Positions 1-13,065 of a stretch of DNA of 64,000 bases are shown here, one piece after another (within the stretch, counting starts at the first letter, position 1; the number at the start of each line of letters is the position of its first letter). A model generated the notes under the pieces. That model saw nothing but the letters and a program-made list of their open reading frames with translations, did no database searches and was not told the DNA's origin. A program made the translations under genes and the position numbers. Where the stretch lies: assembly GCA_036785705.1 (NCBI GenBank), contig JAWUZG010000052.1, forward strand, positions 2,976,001-3,040,000. The letters run 5' to 3'. Source of the DNA: Acanthornis magna (lineage: Eukaryota; Chordata; Aves; Passeriformes; Acanthizidae).

Positions 1-1998
1 TGTTTTTAAGCTGAATATGACATCTGTTTAATCTCTGGAGCTCTGGAGCAGGTTCAGAGTTTCAAGTAGATTCCAAAAAATGAAAGTTTCTGCTACCCAA
101 ATGAATTTATAACTAAACAAACAAACCCAATGCTCAAGTTTTGCTGCAAGTTCCGTCCATGCTACCGGCAACAATGAAATATATTAAATTCTTGACTGTA
201 TTATGTAGCCTGTGACTCTATGGTAGAGCAGAATGTACAAAGCAGATCCACTTGTGGTCTTATATCCTCATAGTGCTGAGCCTTTACATCTATTTGATTT
301 AAAATGAAATGTAAATTTAAACACGTGCTTCGCTGTTCCGAGAAAAATAGCAAAATCAGCAGATGAGATGGAAATGATGAGTGCAATTATTCCGTCTGAC
401 ATTGTACTTCTGTTTTTCTCAGCTTGCAAAATCTCCTGTGAGCGGTATGCATTTTTCTACTGCTAATAAATAAATCAATCAATAACAAATAATCATCCTG
501 TTTTTTTTAGAAAATCATATGCAGATGATCAGGAGTCAGACATCTGCAGTCACATTAGGGTCTTCCAATTGTCCAAGGTTGTTGCAAGTTTAGGAAACTC
601 AAACTGACATGATTGCTCACTTCACCCCAGTGCCTGGGAAAGGAAGCTGCCGTTGATTGCCAGCCAAAAGGAATTCCCGCACATGAGACTGTAAGCCAAC
701 TGGAATTCCCACACTGGAAGTGAGTGTCAAAAAATAGTATCACACCTCACATCTGCCTTGCTTCACACAGTGCTCTTAAAGCCATGCAAAATGCGACACA
801 ATGAGTCGCAGTGTCTTTTTAAAACAAAGCACAGTGATTGTGCCCAACCTGTGTTAAGCAGTTGTTGGGAAGCAGATGGTGTCCTTTTCCTAAGCCAGGT
901 TGCAGAAATGGCAGAGAGCAGTGTGAATATTGTGTAAAGGTTACAAATGCCTGAGCACCTGTACAGAGCAGGTGTCAGTGCTATAAAAAAAGTCCGTCCT
1001 TCCAGGCTGCTTTTCTGAAGGGGAGTGTATGCGCATTGGAGCCCATTGTCCTTCCTTTGGTTACCTGTCTTGAGCTCACACTGGGCAATAGGAGCAGTCA
1101 GAAAGGGTTAAACCATTCACCAAAGCCAACTGCATGACAAATAATTTTCTCTTTAGCAAGAAATAAGAAATAAAAGAAAGAAATAAAATAATACAATGTG
1201 ATGCAGGTGAGTACAAACAGTAAATCCAGTTCAGCCCCCTCCAATGCTGATCACCCTGCAAACAGCACTGCTTTCTCATGCAGAGTTGAACCAGGGGGGC
1301 TTGGTGAAGGAAAATTTTAACTTAAGATGGATATTACTATTGTTCTTTATTTCTTCATGACACAATCAAACCTTGCAGTGATGAAAGCTCTGTAAGTATC
1401 ATGCTATACCATGCTATAAAACTCAAGGTGCTGAACATTTAATTCTAAAGATCACAAACTGCTCGTATCTCCAACTTGGGCAACCAATCCCGTGCATGAG
1501 GAGAAATAGATTTCTAAGTCTCGAATTAATTTAACTGCCCAATGATGCATGATGTTCTTTTCCCCAAATGTTTGTGCATTCATACAATGATACCAGACAT
1601 ATAAATGAAGACAGTTGAATACTCTAAGGCTTGCTCTATTTCATGTATGGAAGAGACAAGAGGTTCATCAAAGTCAATAACACCACAAAGATATGCTCTA
1701 AGGTAAAGACAGCATCTGAATTTTCTTCAGTAACTTTTGGGTGTTTTCAGTAACAAGAATGATGCTTAATAGTGTTCTTGCTAGTCTAATTTTTATTGGC
1801 ATTTTTGAGTTTTTCAGATATTCATATTTGGGTGAAATTGACCAAGATGTAGTTTCTTTTCAGGACAGGGTGCATTTTTAGAAAGCTGGAAGGAAAATAA
1901 TTAGTGAATATACCCTAGTTGCAAATCAGCCAGCAAGATAGAGAGCTGTTTTCTCCTCTGCATTTTAGGTGCTTGGTTGCATAGGGATCAAAAGTTGG
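1..1998. other. AT-rich unique non-coding DNA
   Basis: I see no gene, repeat family or RNA gene here. The few open frames are about 60-67 codons long, on the minus strand, and show no domain, signal peptide or conserved-looking composition. The stretch could be intronic or intergenic. Confidence 0.6.
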
Positions 1999-2062
1999 AA
2001 TCATAGAATCATGGAATCCTCAAGGTTGGGAAGGACCTCTAAGACCATTGAGTCCAACCATT
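1999..2062 (-). mobile_element. CR1 LINE, 3'-terminal fragment
   Basis: The plus strand begins with two ATCATRGAAT-type units, the complement of the CR1 3' tail, and continues into the complement of the CR1 3' UTR end (GGTTGGGAAGGACCTCTAAG, then a GAGTCCAACC-like end). The element therefore lies on the minus strand with its 3' end at the left. It is severely 5'-truncated, as most avian CR1 copies are. Confidence 0.88.
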
Positions 2063-5000
2063 GATTACAGTCTACATGGGATTGTGATCATTCATATAAA
2101 GGAAATTCATTACTCAGAGGACGTGAACTATTCTAAAACATTACTTTCACTATATTTGCAGCTACTAGGTGCCACTCTGTGCTGTGGGAAGATCCCAGCA
2201 GCATCCCTGGTAAACAAAAGAGACAATTTCTCTTTTCAAAGTTTGTGGAAGTTTCAAAGTATGTGGAAGCCTGTTGTTTTTTTCCTGTAGATACAGATCT
2301 TCTGTATAGTCCCTGTTATACTTCACTATATCATGACATGCTGTGGCAAGCAGAATTAACTCTCAAACATTAAATTTCTCAATTTCTGAACAGTTAGTTC
2401 CACAGCCTTCAAGCCCTGTTACAGCGGAAACAGAAAATGGGGAGAGGCATAAAACATATAAGTGTAGCTTGCTTGCTAAGAGCAGCATTACTAAGTCAAT
2501 ACTACTGTTTTTCACCTAAGCAGCTGAAAGGGATATGTAGGAACACTAAAAATTAAATCAACATTGTATTGATATATAAAAGTGCTGATGGTGCAAAGGG
2601 AATACAAACCAATCAACAGACTAATTGTTACCAACAAAAATACTAATAGCTTCTTATTATCACAGCTGCAATGTATCTATTAAAATGGACTGTATCCCTG
2701 TCTTCACCTACTCATTAGAATGGTGCATCTCTTATTAACACTCAATTAGAAGAAAACCTATTCTGAGTTCACTTCCGTGTATAATCTCCTGAGAGTTGGT
2801 TGCTGTTTCCAAACAGGAAACTCACTTTAAAACAACGTTCTGTTCTTCCACACAACCCCCACCCCTGAAAGAAAAAAAGCAAACCAAACCAACTAAACAA
2901 ACAAAAAACATGGAAGAAAAAATCACAAGCAAATCAACCCCAAAAACCTTCTTCATAGTCCAGCTTTTACTTTGTATTCAGCCCAGCTGCTTCTGAGTTC
3001 ATTCATTGCTACCATATGACCACCCTCACCACCTTTTCAAGGATGCCATCAAAGCACAATCTTTATATTTACAGCCTGAGTCTCTGTTTCCAAAGGTGGC
3101 TTGACAAGGTACTGCCATTACCCTTTCCCCTCACAATTTTTGCCACATAGAATTAGATCATGAGTATACTTATAGAAACAGGAGCAGATAGGCCTTGACT
3201 CTCATCCTTATGCTCTTCATTTTCTGGATGTATAGTTCTAAAATACATGAGATCAAATGCACCATATTGCTCAGAGTTTAATTTCTAGTGTGAAAAATTG
3301 CTCTCTAACTGGCTATATGGTGTTTTGCAACTAGCCAGGCTGATGCTTCTGGCCAGACTTCAAAGCTCTTTCTGAAAACAAAATACACTCTAAGGTTAAG
3401 AGGGAGAGCATTGATTTCTCACTGCCGCTCAACTCAAACACGTCTCTTCAACTGAATGACCACGTGAATTATCCCACTGTGAGAAATGGATGGACTTGCT
3501 GTCAACAACAGAGGGTCTGCATAATACTTTAAGCTGTCTTCTAGGAAACTTTAGCCAGGTTATTAGCTAACCAATATTAGCACTGGGCACTGCTGCAGTC
3601 TTATTTGAATAGTGTCATTATTTTCTGATTATTCCTTCTATTTCAGGTCTTTACAGTCCAAGTCTTAGCATCAACTAAAACAAGTGGTTGCTTGGAGATT
3701 TTACTTTGGTAGTCAGTAATCCCACTGACTCTCTTATATAACCGAATTGTTCCCTTTCAATATCCGATGAACATCTAAGTTTAATAAACCTTCTCACAAA
3801 ACCCTGATATCAGACTAGAGTACATCCCATTCCAGCATGTTTGAGTTCACTGATGTTGCTTGTTTCTGCGCATATTTTGGCACATTAAGAGGCATGGCAA
3901 TCACCTTTTAGAGGCAGAGTATTTAAGGTAAATCTTAATCCTCAGGAACTAATATTAAAATCCCAGAAAGAAAACATGTACTAAGTTTACAAGTATGATA
4001 TGACCATTCTTGCAGTGTCCTATTCCTCTACTAGCCTTCCCTAGAAAATAATGCACAACTAAGTATTACCTTGGTTCGTTTTCTCTCTACCTCATATTCA
4101 ACAATAAAAGCCATTCCAGAAAAGTGACGTCCTTCCTGCTAAATTCCATATCATGGTCTTCCAACTTTAATACCAGCCACTGGTATTCCAGAAATCTATA
4201 CATCTCTAGCTCCCCAGGCTCAGTAAATGTACAAACCCAGCAATGACATGAATGGCTGTCCTATGACATCTGCGTTTTATATTAAGTTGTCTAGTAAAAA
4301 ACAACCTCCAGTTGTCCTATTCATTCCTCACCTAACATAGCTGAGTTTGAAACAAATGGATAAAAGTAACTTGTTTACAGGCATCTAATAGCTGATCCCT
4401 GCACAAGACCATGGCTTTTATCCAAGGCAGGTGCATGCTACATAAATATTCAGGTCATAGATGTAAGAAGAGCTACTATAAATATTAAGACCTCAGCAGT
4501 GGTAAAGCAGTGAGTATAGTCTTTCCCACTAGCACCACACCAGAAGAAGCAAATTCTGAATTCTTTTCTTCCATCTACCTGCAGCATGCGAGGTTGTCAC
4601 ACAGTAAGAAAACTCTTCAGACATACAGTGAAGAAGTAGGTAAAAACATTTTGTTCAATTTCAGACAGTCCAGTTATTAAAAGTAAAAACTATATTTTCC
4701 TTATTTACAGATTGCCTAGGATTAATGACACATAAGAAAAGATGATGGCTTTTTCATCACAATGATGGAACCTTCTTGTCTAGTTAGCCTGAGATTTTAA
4801 TGTATAGGTCGGCTGCAGACACCCAAATTACCCAGACAGGTTTGCTTAAATAGAATGGTCATCTACTGCTTGTGTCCCAGCCTTCAGAAGAGAATGTCAT
4901 AAAATACAGATTAAAAATACTGAAAAAAACAAGAGACCTTCCAGTTCCTAGGACATGACTTATTCCGGTTCAATGGAAATAGATTCAAACAGCATACAAA

Positions 5001-7030
5001 ATGTTAATACTGTTCTCAATTTTGGACAATAAATCATTATCTTCACCCAATGCTGATTCTACAACAAGGCCCTTATTTTCATCAACTGTTTTTCTGAGGT
5101 CCTTTGCCTAAGGGACAGCAATTTTAGCCACACTATATGTAATCAGATGAAATGCAACACGTTCTTTAAAGTTACAAAACTAAGTCTCTGTTACTGGCCT
5201 ACATCCTTCCTGTCAACCTCTGCTGAAGCTGCCAAATGAGTCGCCAAGGAGTTATCTAGCAGCTACCTTGGGTGTTAAGATGCTTCATCAATTCTGAGTG
5301 CCTACAAGCCTCTGCAGGTCACAGGAGAACTCCTGAGATGATGATCCTTCACTAAAAAGAGTGTTGATATTTGGAAAGCCTTTCCACACAGAATGACTTT
5401 GCTTACGGACATTGCTTGTGACTATGAGCCTGCAACGCATCTCCATGTCCAGACTTGGGCACAGTTAGGAACCCTGAACACCCAGAAGGGCTGGTAAAAT
5501 AAACTCAACCTTATTATTTCACACTTAACATGAAATCTATGAACAATTAAGGCCAATTTTAATGGAAAGAGGTACAGCAGCATTTGAAGAAAAAAAAAAC
5601 CCTTAGAAACATAATAGAATCCAAGAAACTCAAGACATCCAGATGCATTATATGTATTCATAGTCATGGCTAATTTACATTCCAAGTTCCAAGCTCGATG
5701 TGATTTGGATTCAAACTAGGACTTGGAACTAAAGCCACAGATGGAAGATTTTATAATTTCTATACATAAATGCATTTCTCTTGGCACCTCTGGAGCCTTC
5801 GATACTTCAGACTTTCCTGAAAGACGTGATAGGCACAAATCTGCTAAAATTCCTAAAAAGATTCATACTCTCCCTGTCACTTCTGATTAGGTCTTTTCCT
5901 GCAAGACCTGAGTCCTCAATCAGTGGTTACCTAAGGTCCAGTTTTCTCTTTGATACCTTTTAATGTGCAAACGGAAGCACCAATTTAATTGCTGAGGAAA
6001 TCTGAGCTCAAGTGGCATCCATGCATAGATTAAGTTCAGGAATTGTTCAAAGAGACATAGCTCCTGCACTTCACAGTCACAGGATATATGTTCATTTCAG
6101 AAAAAGACCCCTGGCTAGGTGAGATCAAGTAATGGAAATACACATTTGGCTGAAGCTAAATCCCATTGAGGTGCTGGATACAGGTGAGCATCTATGGCCA
6201 TAATGCAGCCTGTGAAATCAAACACACATACCTGAAAATCATCCAGGTTTTTTATAGACTTGTAGGGCTCATGGATTCCTGACTGATATTATTGATGCTA
6301 CAAAATTGCCTCTACCTGTTTTTATCAGATTGGTTTGCATAGGGCATTCTGGAAGATCTTGCTGTATGATGAGACAACCGTTACTAATGCCCTAATTTTT
6401 TGTTGGTTGTGATGTGATATAGCTGGACAAGAAGCTTTCTGAGGCCTGTATTTAAACATCCAGAACTAAGACGATCACAGATACTGCAACCATATGTCCA
6501 GAAACAATAAACTTATCTTCAGTCTTGTCTATATTTCACATAGAAAAACCCACACATCTTCAAAAAGAAAAGTATCACACCAGTTTTCATTTTTCTGTCA
6601 CTCTAGAAGGACTGACAAACACTGTTGCAGAAGGCATAGTCACATCTTTGTTGGATACTGTTTGGAAAACACTGCAAAAGTTCCCAAAGTAGGATGACTT
6701 AAGTCATCTTAAATGACAATCATTGCAGAGAGCCTGCAGAGTTCAGATGTATAAATAAGAAGTAAAAATTTAAAGCATTGATTTTATCAACTGATTCAAC
6801 TCTGCAAACACAATGATCAAGCTTACCAAGACAATGAGATGTAAAGATTTTAACCTTAACCTTTATTCTGTGTTTTGATTTCTGTAGTTCTTTTATAAAC
6901 CCAGAATTCTGTTCTTCTTTTATTCAACGAGAATTTCCAGCTCATCAATTCATATAGACACATTTCTAAGTAATTTACTTTATTGATTTAAAGTTTACAA
7001 AAAAAAGTAAATTCCTTGGAACCTAGATAG
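2063..7030. other. AT-rich unique non-coding DNA
   Basis: This is nearly 5 kb without a supportable gene. There is an A/C-rich low-complexity patch near 2860-2940. The frames at 2048-2373, 5422-5685 and 6494-6697 are short, have no recognisable motif and begin at arbitrary ATGs. Confidence 0.55.
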
Positions 7031-7031
7031 T

Positions 7032-7096
<65 letters not shown>
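7031..7096. repeat. (TA)n microsatellite
   Basis: About 65 bp of almost pure TA dinucleotide with a single C interruption near the left end. It is long enough to be length-polymorphic and to extrude as a cruciform. Confidence 0.97.
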
Positions 7097-7098
<2 letters not shown>

Positions 7099-10000
7099 TT
7101 ATTACAATTGTTCCTATTCTCTTCTGCTCCAGGAAAATCTACCACAATCAAAAGCTCATAAAACTTGATACAAAAGGCATGACTATCACATAATACTGTA
7201 AAAGCAGGAAAACATGGGGCTGGGCAGCAGCACTCTCTTTAGTTAAAAATATTTTTAATGACTTCATCTTTCATGGTTGCCCAAAGCACCCTGTGAAATA
7301 AACCTTTAACTCCTATATTGTTTCTGTCTTAAGGGTAATGAGCCATATGTGAAGACATCTGCAATGCCTGAAAGGAGTGATCATTAATTAGAGGGAAGGC
7401 GAGACACTTTCTGATTGCTGATATGGGGTGGGGAGATGGGGGAAAGCCATTCAAAAAGGCACTGGAATTAAGAAAAAAAATGTCCTTTAGTTGACGTGAA
7501 CCACTTTAGGTATCACAAGATGTGAATACTGTAGGTATGATTTTTATTTCTTACATGTGCTGGTGAGAAAAATTGCTACACTGCAGGAGCAAGACACCAG
7601 AGAGGAGACAGAGAGCCAAGAGAAGGGAATTCTGTGAAAAAGGCTAAGACAACAGCATATGTTGTTTGTATAGAAATTTCTTTCTGACTTATCTGGAAGG
7701 TCTGAAGGAAGACCCAAAAGCAGGGCACAGATTGTATGCTTAACCTCTTATTTTCCCTGGTCAAATTGCCCTTAGTTTACAAATTACTTGGTCAGATACT
7801 CTAATCTTACAGCTTTCTCTGGAAGTAGGTGAAGCCTTGGCATCTCCTCCTGACTGAATATCTATTTTGAGTCACCATTATCTAGACCTTTATGTGGCAT
7901 CATGTGGTGTCGAGCACAGCACCATGCAGGGACAGCCCTATTTGCCTTCTCAATAAAGCATGAAGCTGGACCTGCAGTAGAGTGAGGGTTCTGTATAAAT
8001 TTGTGGTATCTTCATTGATAACAATCCCTGGCTTTTTACTGGCTTGGAGAAAAACAGCTGGAAGTGCTTTGCAACTGAAAGAACAGAAGGCACCCGTAAG
8101 ATAGAGAAAATAATTTATAGGGACAAGTAGAATGAATGATTCTTGCTAACCTGAGATAAGAGGCATGAATCATCACCTTGCTGATCTATCCCCATTGATC
8201 ATAAAGGGAAATGAGACAGCTAGTTCAGAACAGATGGCTGACTTTTAGACTCCTGAAGTCAGGCAACTGTAATCCCTGTCAGGCCTGAGAGATTAGTGGT
8301 TTAGACCCCAAGTCCGACATGTTCTTGGAGGTACCTCCAGGCTAGAGGTCTCTCTTAGGCCCAGGTTTAGTGCTCTTTGCCTCCATCTCTCATTCTTTAT
8401 CAAAAATACCTGCTTGGCTGCTACATGCTCTGAGGAGGGGTATATTTGACAGGAAACTTTTTATAGACTTGCAAGTACAGTCTTCTGTCCTTTATAACAG
8501 CTGCATATGTAAATACCACTGATTTTACAGTATTTCTTCTCTGCTGCTCTGTCTGCATAGATCCATGGTTTATGTTTCCTGAATTATATTAAAATGAACA
8601 AATTACATTTATGGATATAGCATTTGCATGTGTTAATTGTTCAGTAAATACCATACACTCTCCTAATGTGTGAAATCTCTGTAAAAAAAGGTAAAAACTA
8701 TCTAATGCATCCACAACAGACTTGGTATCAAAGTACAGGAATAAAAAGGCACAAAATGAACATAAATCATCTTGGATTAGCATGGCTCTGAGCATGAATT
8801 AATAAGACCTGTTGTTACATCTAAACGAGAACTACTTGATGTCACATCACTTTGTAACAGGGAGCACAAGCGCTCTAGTCATTTGCTTCCAGCTAGACAG
8901 GCAACAGAAGTATATCTTTTCTCAGCTGAAACAAACCCTTAGGTCATTTATTCATTTTTTGCAGTTTTGGGTGTTTTAGCCATTATACTGTTATTATCTA
9001 CAGTTCCTTATTTTGTCATTTCAGTGACACAACAAATTATAATTAATTGATCTCCATGAGTGATTGAAGACTTTTCAGGGAAGGAATTAATAGAAATTTA
9101 AGAGAACTTGCTTCATGCTTTATATAAAAGAATCAAATTTTGATAGGTAGTTCCAGTGCATCCAATGCAGGAAGCACAACATATCCTTAATTCCCAGTTT
9201 CTAGGTTCCTATTTAAATGGAAGCTGTGGTCTTCATGAACAAGTATGGTCTGATTTTTCTGAGTCTGCTCAGCTGAGGAATTTTTCTCTGTGCACTTAGG
9301 CTGTTCCCCAGGTAAACATATCCCTAGAAGCATGACAGTCACTAATTGAGGATTTAGGTACATTCTGGGAATTTCTGGACTATAAACCCTTGGCAGATGT
9401 AGGCAGCATCCAAACATTTCTGCCGGAGTCGAGCCAATATTATGATTAATGTTTATACATGACCTGTGGAAGTTAGAAAGAATATCTAAAACAAAACCAA
9501 AACAAAACAAAAAACAAAAACCAAAATTTTAAAAAAAGCAAACAAAAAAAGAAGTGCCAACAAGAAACCTCCAAGATCAGCCTCCTCCTGATGCTGCTGT
9601 TAACACCAGTTAACTAGATGGTTTTTCCTAGATTCTTGAGAAAGAGTGTGGGCTGCTGAATAACCATTACATTTTTTTCCAACAGAGGAGGATAATGTCA
9701 GCTTAAGAGTTTATCAGGTGTAATATGTTCCCTGTTTAGCACTTTGGATCTCCTGATTGCTTCTTTCTTGAAAGTAAGACACAGTAATACCGTGTGTAAC
9801 ATAGCAGCTCCTCAAAAGAGTTCTCCATGGGAAAGGGGAGGTGCAAATCTGCAATGCTCTTTCTTCTATGTATTCAGTCATACAGAACAGTAAGTATTGT
9901 AGCATACTTTTTGACAAAAATTACCGTGTGCTTAGACAACACTAACATTTATACTCTGGGAAAGAAAATTCATATGATCCTACTACACAGTATTGACATC

Positions 10001-11771
10001 CTCATAACTGACATGAAGAAAATCACAGCTATCAGACAAGGAGATAGACCTCAGGTGATGGTTGGAATTAAGAAAAACACACAAAAAATAAAAGCCTCTC
10101 TTGAACTGTCAGGAGAAGACTGCTTTAAATGCAGGGCTTTGCTCCAAACAACAGCTTCGGAATTTCTGATTTTTAGAAGGAAAATCTGTTTCCTTTTACT
10201 TGAAACATTTATGAATCACAGCCCAGCCCTCAGTGACAGATGTTGATAACACAAACACTACATCTGACAGAAATTCTCATAAAAAAAAAAATATTACAAC
10301 TAAGACATTCGTCCTGCCAACATGTATCCGTGGCCTTAGCTTGTAACAGACAAACATTTTGATGTTTGTAATGCCAGGACCCTAGTTTAACTGGATTTTT
10401 TCCCTATTTTCTTTCAATAGCACAGCCTGTTTGAAGTTTCCCTGCAAGTGTTACTAGGGACAGCAGAAGCTGAGTTATTTGTTGCAGGAACAAGAGATAA
10501 GGCAGTCAGCGATTTTCAGGCTTGAGGTTGCAAGCCTAGAAACAACAATAGAATCAAGAGTGTAATCCTGAAAACAGTCAGAAGCACAAAAAAAAAACTG
10601 TGAGGTTACTAAAGTAAGCCTTAAATTTTGCTTCCAAAGGGATGCGATAAAACTCCCTAGGTATTTATACCTTCCAAGCACTTTTGTAAAGGAATGTAAT
10701 GCATTTATCACTGCCCATCTGGGGAAACAGGTCCCTGGAGGAAAACAGCCCTGACTGATCACATTCAGAATTGCATCCTTGGATTTAGAATAGAGGTATT
10801 CCTGGTATGCTCTGCGGGGATAGTAAGGCTGATCTCAACTGAGGGATTCACCTCACCTGTCCAAGCACGTAGAAACATCCTGTTTAGTTCCCTCCCAGCT
10901 GAGTGAAGGGAAGTGAGGACTCATGAGGCAGAATCCACCTGAGCTCTTCTAGGTGGCTGCTGTAGACCCGGGAGAGCTGGAGAGTGTTCTGTACTTACAC
11001 CTGTATAGGAATCTGAGGGTTACCACTGCAGGCTGAACTCAATGTCCTAAAGTGAGGAGAGATGCATCCCACCCCAAATCACTGGGTAGAGGAAGCATAC
11101 ATAATTTGGTGTCCTAAAAGTATTTGGAAGTCAGAACTTCTCTGAAACAAACTTGTATAGTCATTGAGACAGGATCTGTCCATTTTAGCACCTCTAACAA
11201 CTGTATTTCAGTTTTGGGACTCTTGCTGCTGGAGATCACATGCACAGACAATTAAACATGCATGTTTAGTATCATCCTGACACGCAACAGCACTTCATCC
11301 TCATGCAAGTATCTGCTTTTCTTGCCTTGCACCTCCTCCACAGAAGAAACCACCTTCTTCCTCCTCTTCCTCCCACTAGAGCTATCACTTCCTCATCGGG
11401 GTCTCACAACCACCCTTCCTTCTGCCTTAACGTGATCTGCCATACTCAGATTTTCTGTACAGCTAAGAGAGCATTTGTTGAAGGAAATTCAAAGAAGTCC
11501 ACTTAAATGTGCTTTGTTGATTTAAAAAAATGTTGAAAAAGAAAACCTCTTCAATTTAAAATGGATACCCGCCATCCTGACATTGGAATATCAAAGAGAA
11601 ACATGAGGCCAAGAGCATCGTATCCTATCCTGTGTGCTCTTGGTGTCTTCATAATTCTTGCCCTGTGGCTTACCTAGAGTTTTAGAAAAACTTTCATACA
11701 AGCATTTGAAAAGGCTTCTGTAAGCAGGATGTGGGGAAGGTCAACTTCCTTTTTCCTAAAATACTGGGATT
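7097..11771. other. AT-rich unique non-coding DNA
   Basis: No gene is supportable. An A-rich, CAAAA-like low-complexity patch lies at about 9487-9551. A 139-codon plus-strand frame at 9827-10246 is one of the longest in the window but has no recognisable domain and no splice or promoter context. A slightly GC-richer stretch at about 10760-11100 matches no repeat family I can name. Confidence 0.5.
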
Positions 11772-12250
11772 TGTTGTGGTGGTCTCAACCATCTTGAGAG
11801 TACCGGGGAGCCGAAAGGTCCCAAGAGAGCAGAAATACTCCCTGGGTGCTAAATGGTTTCTCCCTAAGGTTATGTTAATCTTCCTATGTTTATCGGTTGT
11901 CGTTGTGTTTCCCCGCCTTCTCCCCAACCCTATTGGCCCTTGACCCATATAGGAAGGGCCACTCACAGCCATTCTCCCTCTTTCGCTCTTAGGTTGCTTC
12001 AGAGGAAGCAACGCCTTTGGAACATACCTAGACTACTGAGCACTCTGGGTTCTGTATTCCTGGTAATGCTGAGCCTATCAAAGGCTCTGGGGTATGTGGT
12101 GTGTTTGTGCTATCCTAACAGCACGAGTGATAGAATAGGTCTGCCTGTACGCTGTGGAATACAGCAGCCAGGAGGGTCTGGCTGGGAATCAGGACGCTCT
12201 TGGATCACGCAGAAGACCACATCTCACTCCCCCACCACCTCCGTGTTAGG
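11772..12250 (+). mobile_element. Avian ERV LTR-derived block
   Basis: The segment resembles an avian retroviral LTR in sense orientation. It starts with TGTTG and has a GC-richer core with CCCATATAGGAAGG and TTGCTTCAGAGGAAGC. A CTCTGGGTTCTGTATTCC segment follows, and a TATCCTAACA segment at 12111-12120 could be the terminus. Similarity appears to continue to about 12250, so the right boundary is uncertain. I could not find a matching target-site duplication. The three overlapping open frames across this block (about 70-134 codons, both strands) are explained by the LTR and are not genes. Family assignment is from memory of avian LTR consensus text, not a search. Confidence 0.55.
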
Positions 12251-12379
12251 GATTTTCTTATTCATCCCTTGTTGTTCTAAGGAGAGTTAAGTTGCCTAGA
12301 TGTATGTGCTTTACATGGCATTTTTCTTCTCAAAGCAATGTGGTCCAGTTTCCCTCCCCATTCCCATCTACTGAATCAT

Positions 12380-12660
12380 AAATTGGCAAGCGCACCAAGT
12401 AAGGGAATATAAATGTAATTGCACTTAATTGACAGGACATAACACACAGCAAACTAAAAGTTCAAGAGTGGAAATATTAATGACAGCTGCTTGCATATAT
12501 AGCAACAGTCATTTTTTTTTTAATCAGGAATGCGCTGCAGAGATGTTTTAATTGACATACTTAATGTTATACATGCTGTGCTACATTTAACCTGTTTGAA
12601 AGCTGGTGTGCCATTGCACAGAGTTTAACAAATTGCTGCTGCATGTGATTCCAATGTGAT
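12380..12660. promoter_or_regulatory. Candidate conserved non-coding element
   Basis: An AT-rich but complex stretch with several homeodomain-core TTAATTGACA / ATTAATGACAG motifs and no simple repeat or transposon signature. The style resembles vertebrate conserved non-coding enhancers. This is an impression from motif density only, and no alignment was possible. Confidence 0.25.
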
Positions 12661-12664
12661 TCTC
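12659..12664. repeat. Target-site duplication, left copy (ATTCTC)
   Basis: The hexamer ATTCTC directly precedes the TGTTG start of the solo LTR and is repeated exactly after its CAACA end at 13060-13065. Six-base duplications are typical of alpha- and betaretrovirus-like (ERVK-type) integration. Confidence 0.85.
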
Positions 12665-12972
12665 TGTTGAGGGATTCTTAATGGTCAAGGCACTGAGACA
12701 TGCACAATCCAGCCTTAACTTAGCTGAGCAAAATAAGCAAGAAGGTAAATATCTCCTTGAAGTGCAGCTGTGGGGAATTAGCTGCCAAGTGTAGCAATTC
12801 CAAGAATGTAAACAACGGAGTGTGTGAACGACAGGTTGTAGAACCTTAGCGGGGCAGAGCAGCAGCAGCAGCGTTTGTATGGCAGCCCACCATCACTCCA
12901 GTGATTTGCTTAGATGTGTAAACAAGTAGCTAGTAACCAATGTACTGCTTGCATGTAGAGAAGTAGAAAATG

Positions 12973-12980
12973 TATATAAG
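12973..12980 (+). promoter_or_regulatory. LTR TATA box
   Basis: TATATAAG sits 17 bases upstream of the AATAAA signal inside the solo LTR. The equivalent box is conserved in the related LTR at 61161-61168. Confidence 0.7.
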
Positions 12981-12996
12981 TAGCCTTCTGATCTGT

Positions 12997-13002
12997 AATA
13001 AA
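12997..13002 (+). promoter_or_regulatory. LTR polyadenylation signal
   Basis: AATAAA lies shortly after the TATA box in the solo LTR, marking the R region. In the related LTR near 61 kb the same position reads AATGAA, a degraded signal. Confidence 0.7.
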
Positions 13003-13059
13003 TGGCTTCACCTGATCATATTGGTCTGTGTGTGATGACCCATGAGATCCTCCGCAACA

Positions 13060-13065
13060 ATTCTC
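13060..13065. repeat. Target-site duplication, right copy (ATTCTC)
   Basis: Exact copy of the hexamer at 12659-12664, directly after the LTR CAACA end. The pair proves the LTR boundaries. Confidence 0.85.

Larger units (their letters stand above)
12665..13059 (+). mobile_element. Solo ERV LTR, intact, 395 bp
   Basis: A complete LTR with short inverted ends TGTTG...CAACA, flanked by the perfect 6-bp duplication ATTCTC. Inside are a TATA box (TATATAAG, 12973-12980) and a polyadenylation signal (AATAAA, 12997-13002), in the order expected for a compact U3-R-U5 on the plus strand. No internal retroviral sequence follows: unique DNA resumes directly after the duplication. It is therefore a solo LTR left by LTR-LTR recombination. 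It is clearly related to the LTR at 60983-61246 but retains about 130 bp that the other copy lacks. The 80-codon frame starting at 13002 is fortuitous. Confidence 0.9.

Noticed and set aside
9827..10246. 139-codon plus-strand open frame
   Set aside because: No domain, low-complexity-free but unfamiliar protein, no promoter, splice or polyadenylation context. A frame of this length is expected by chance in 64 kb of six frames.
11694..12290. Overlapping frames of 70-134 codons on both strands
   Set aside because: Coincide with the LTR-derived block at 11772-12250.
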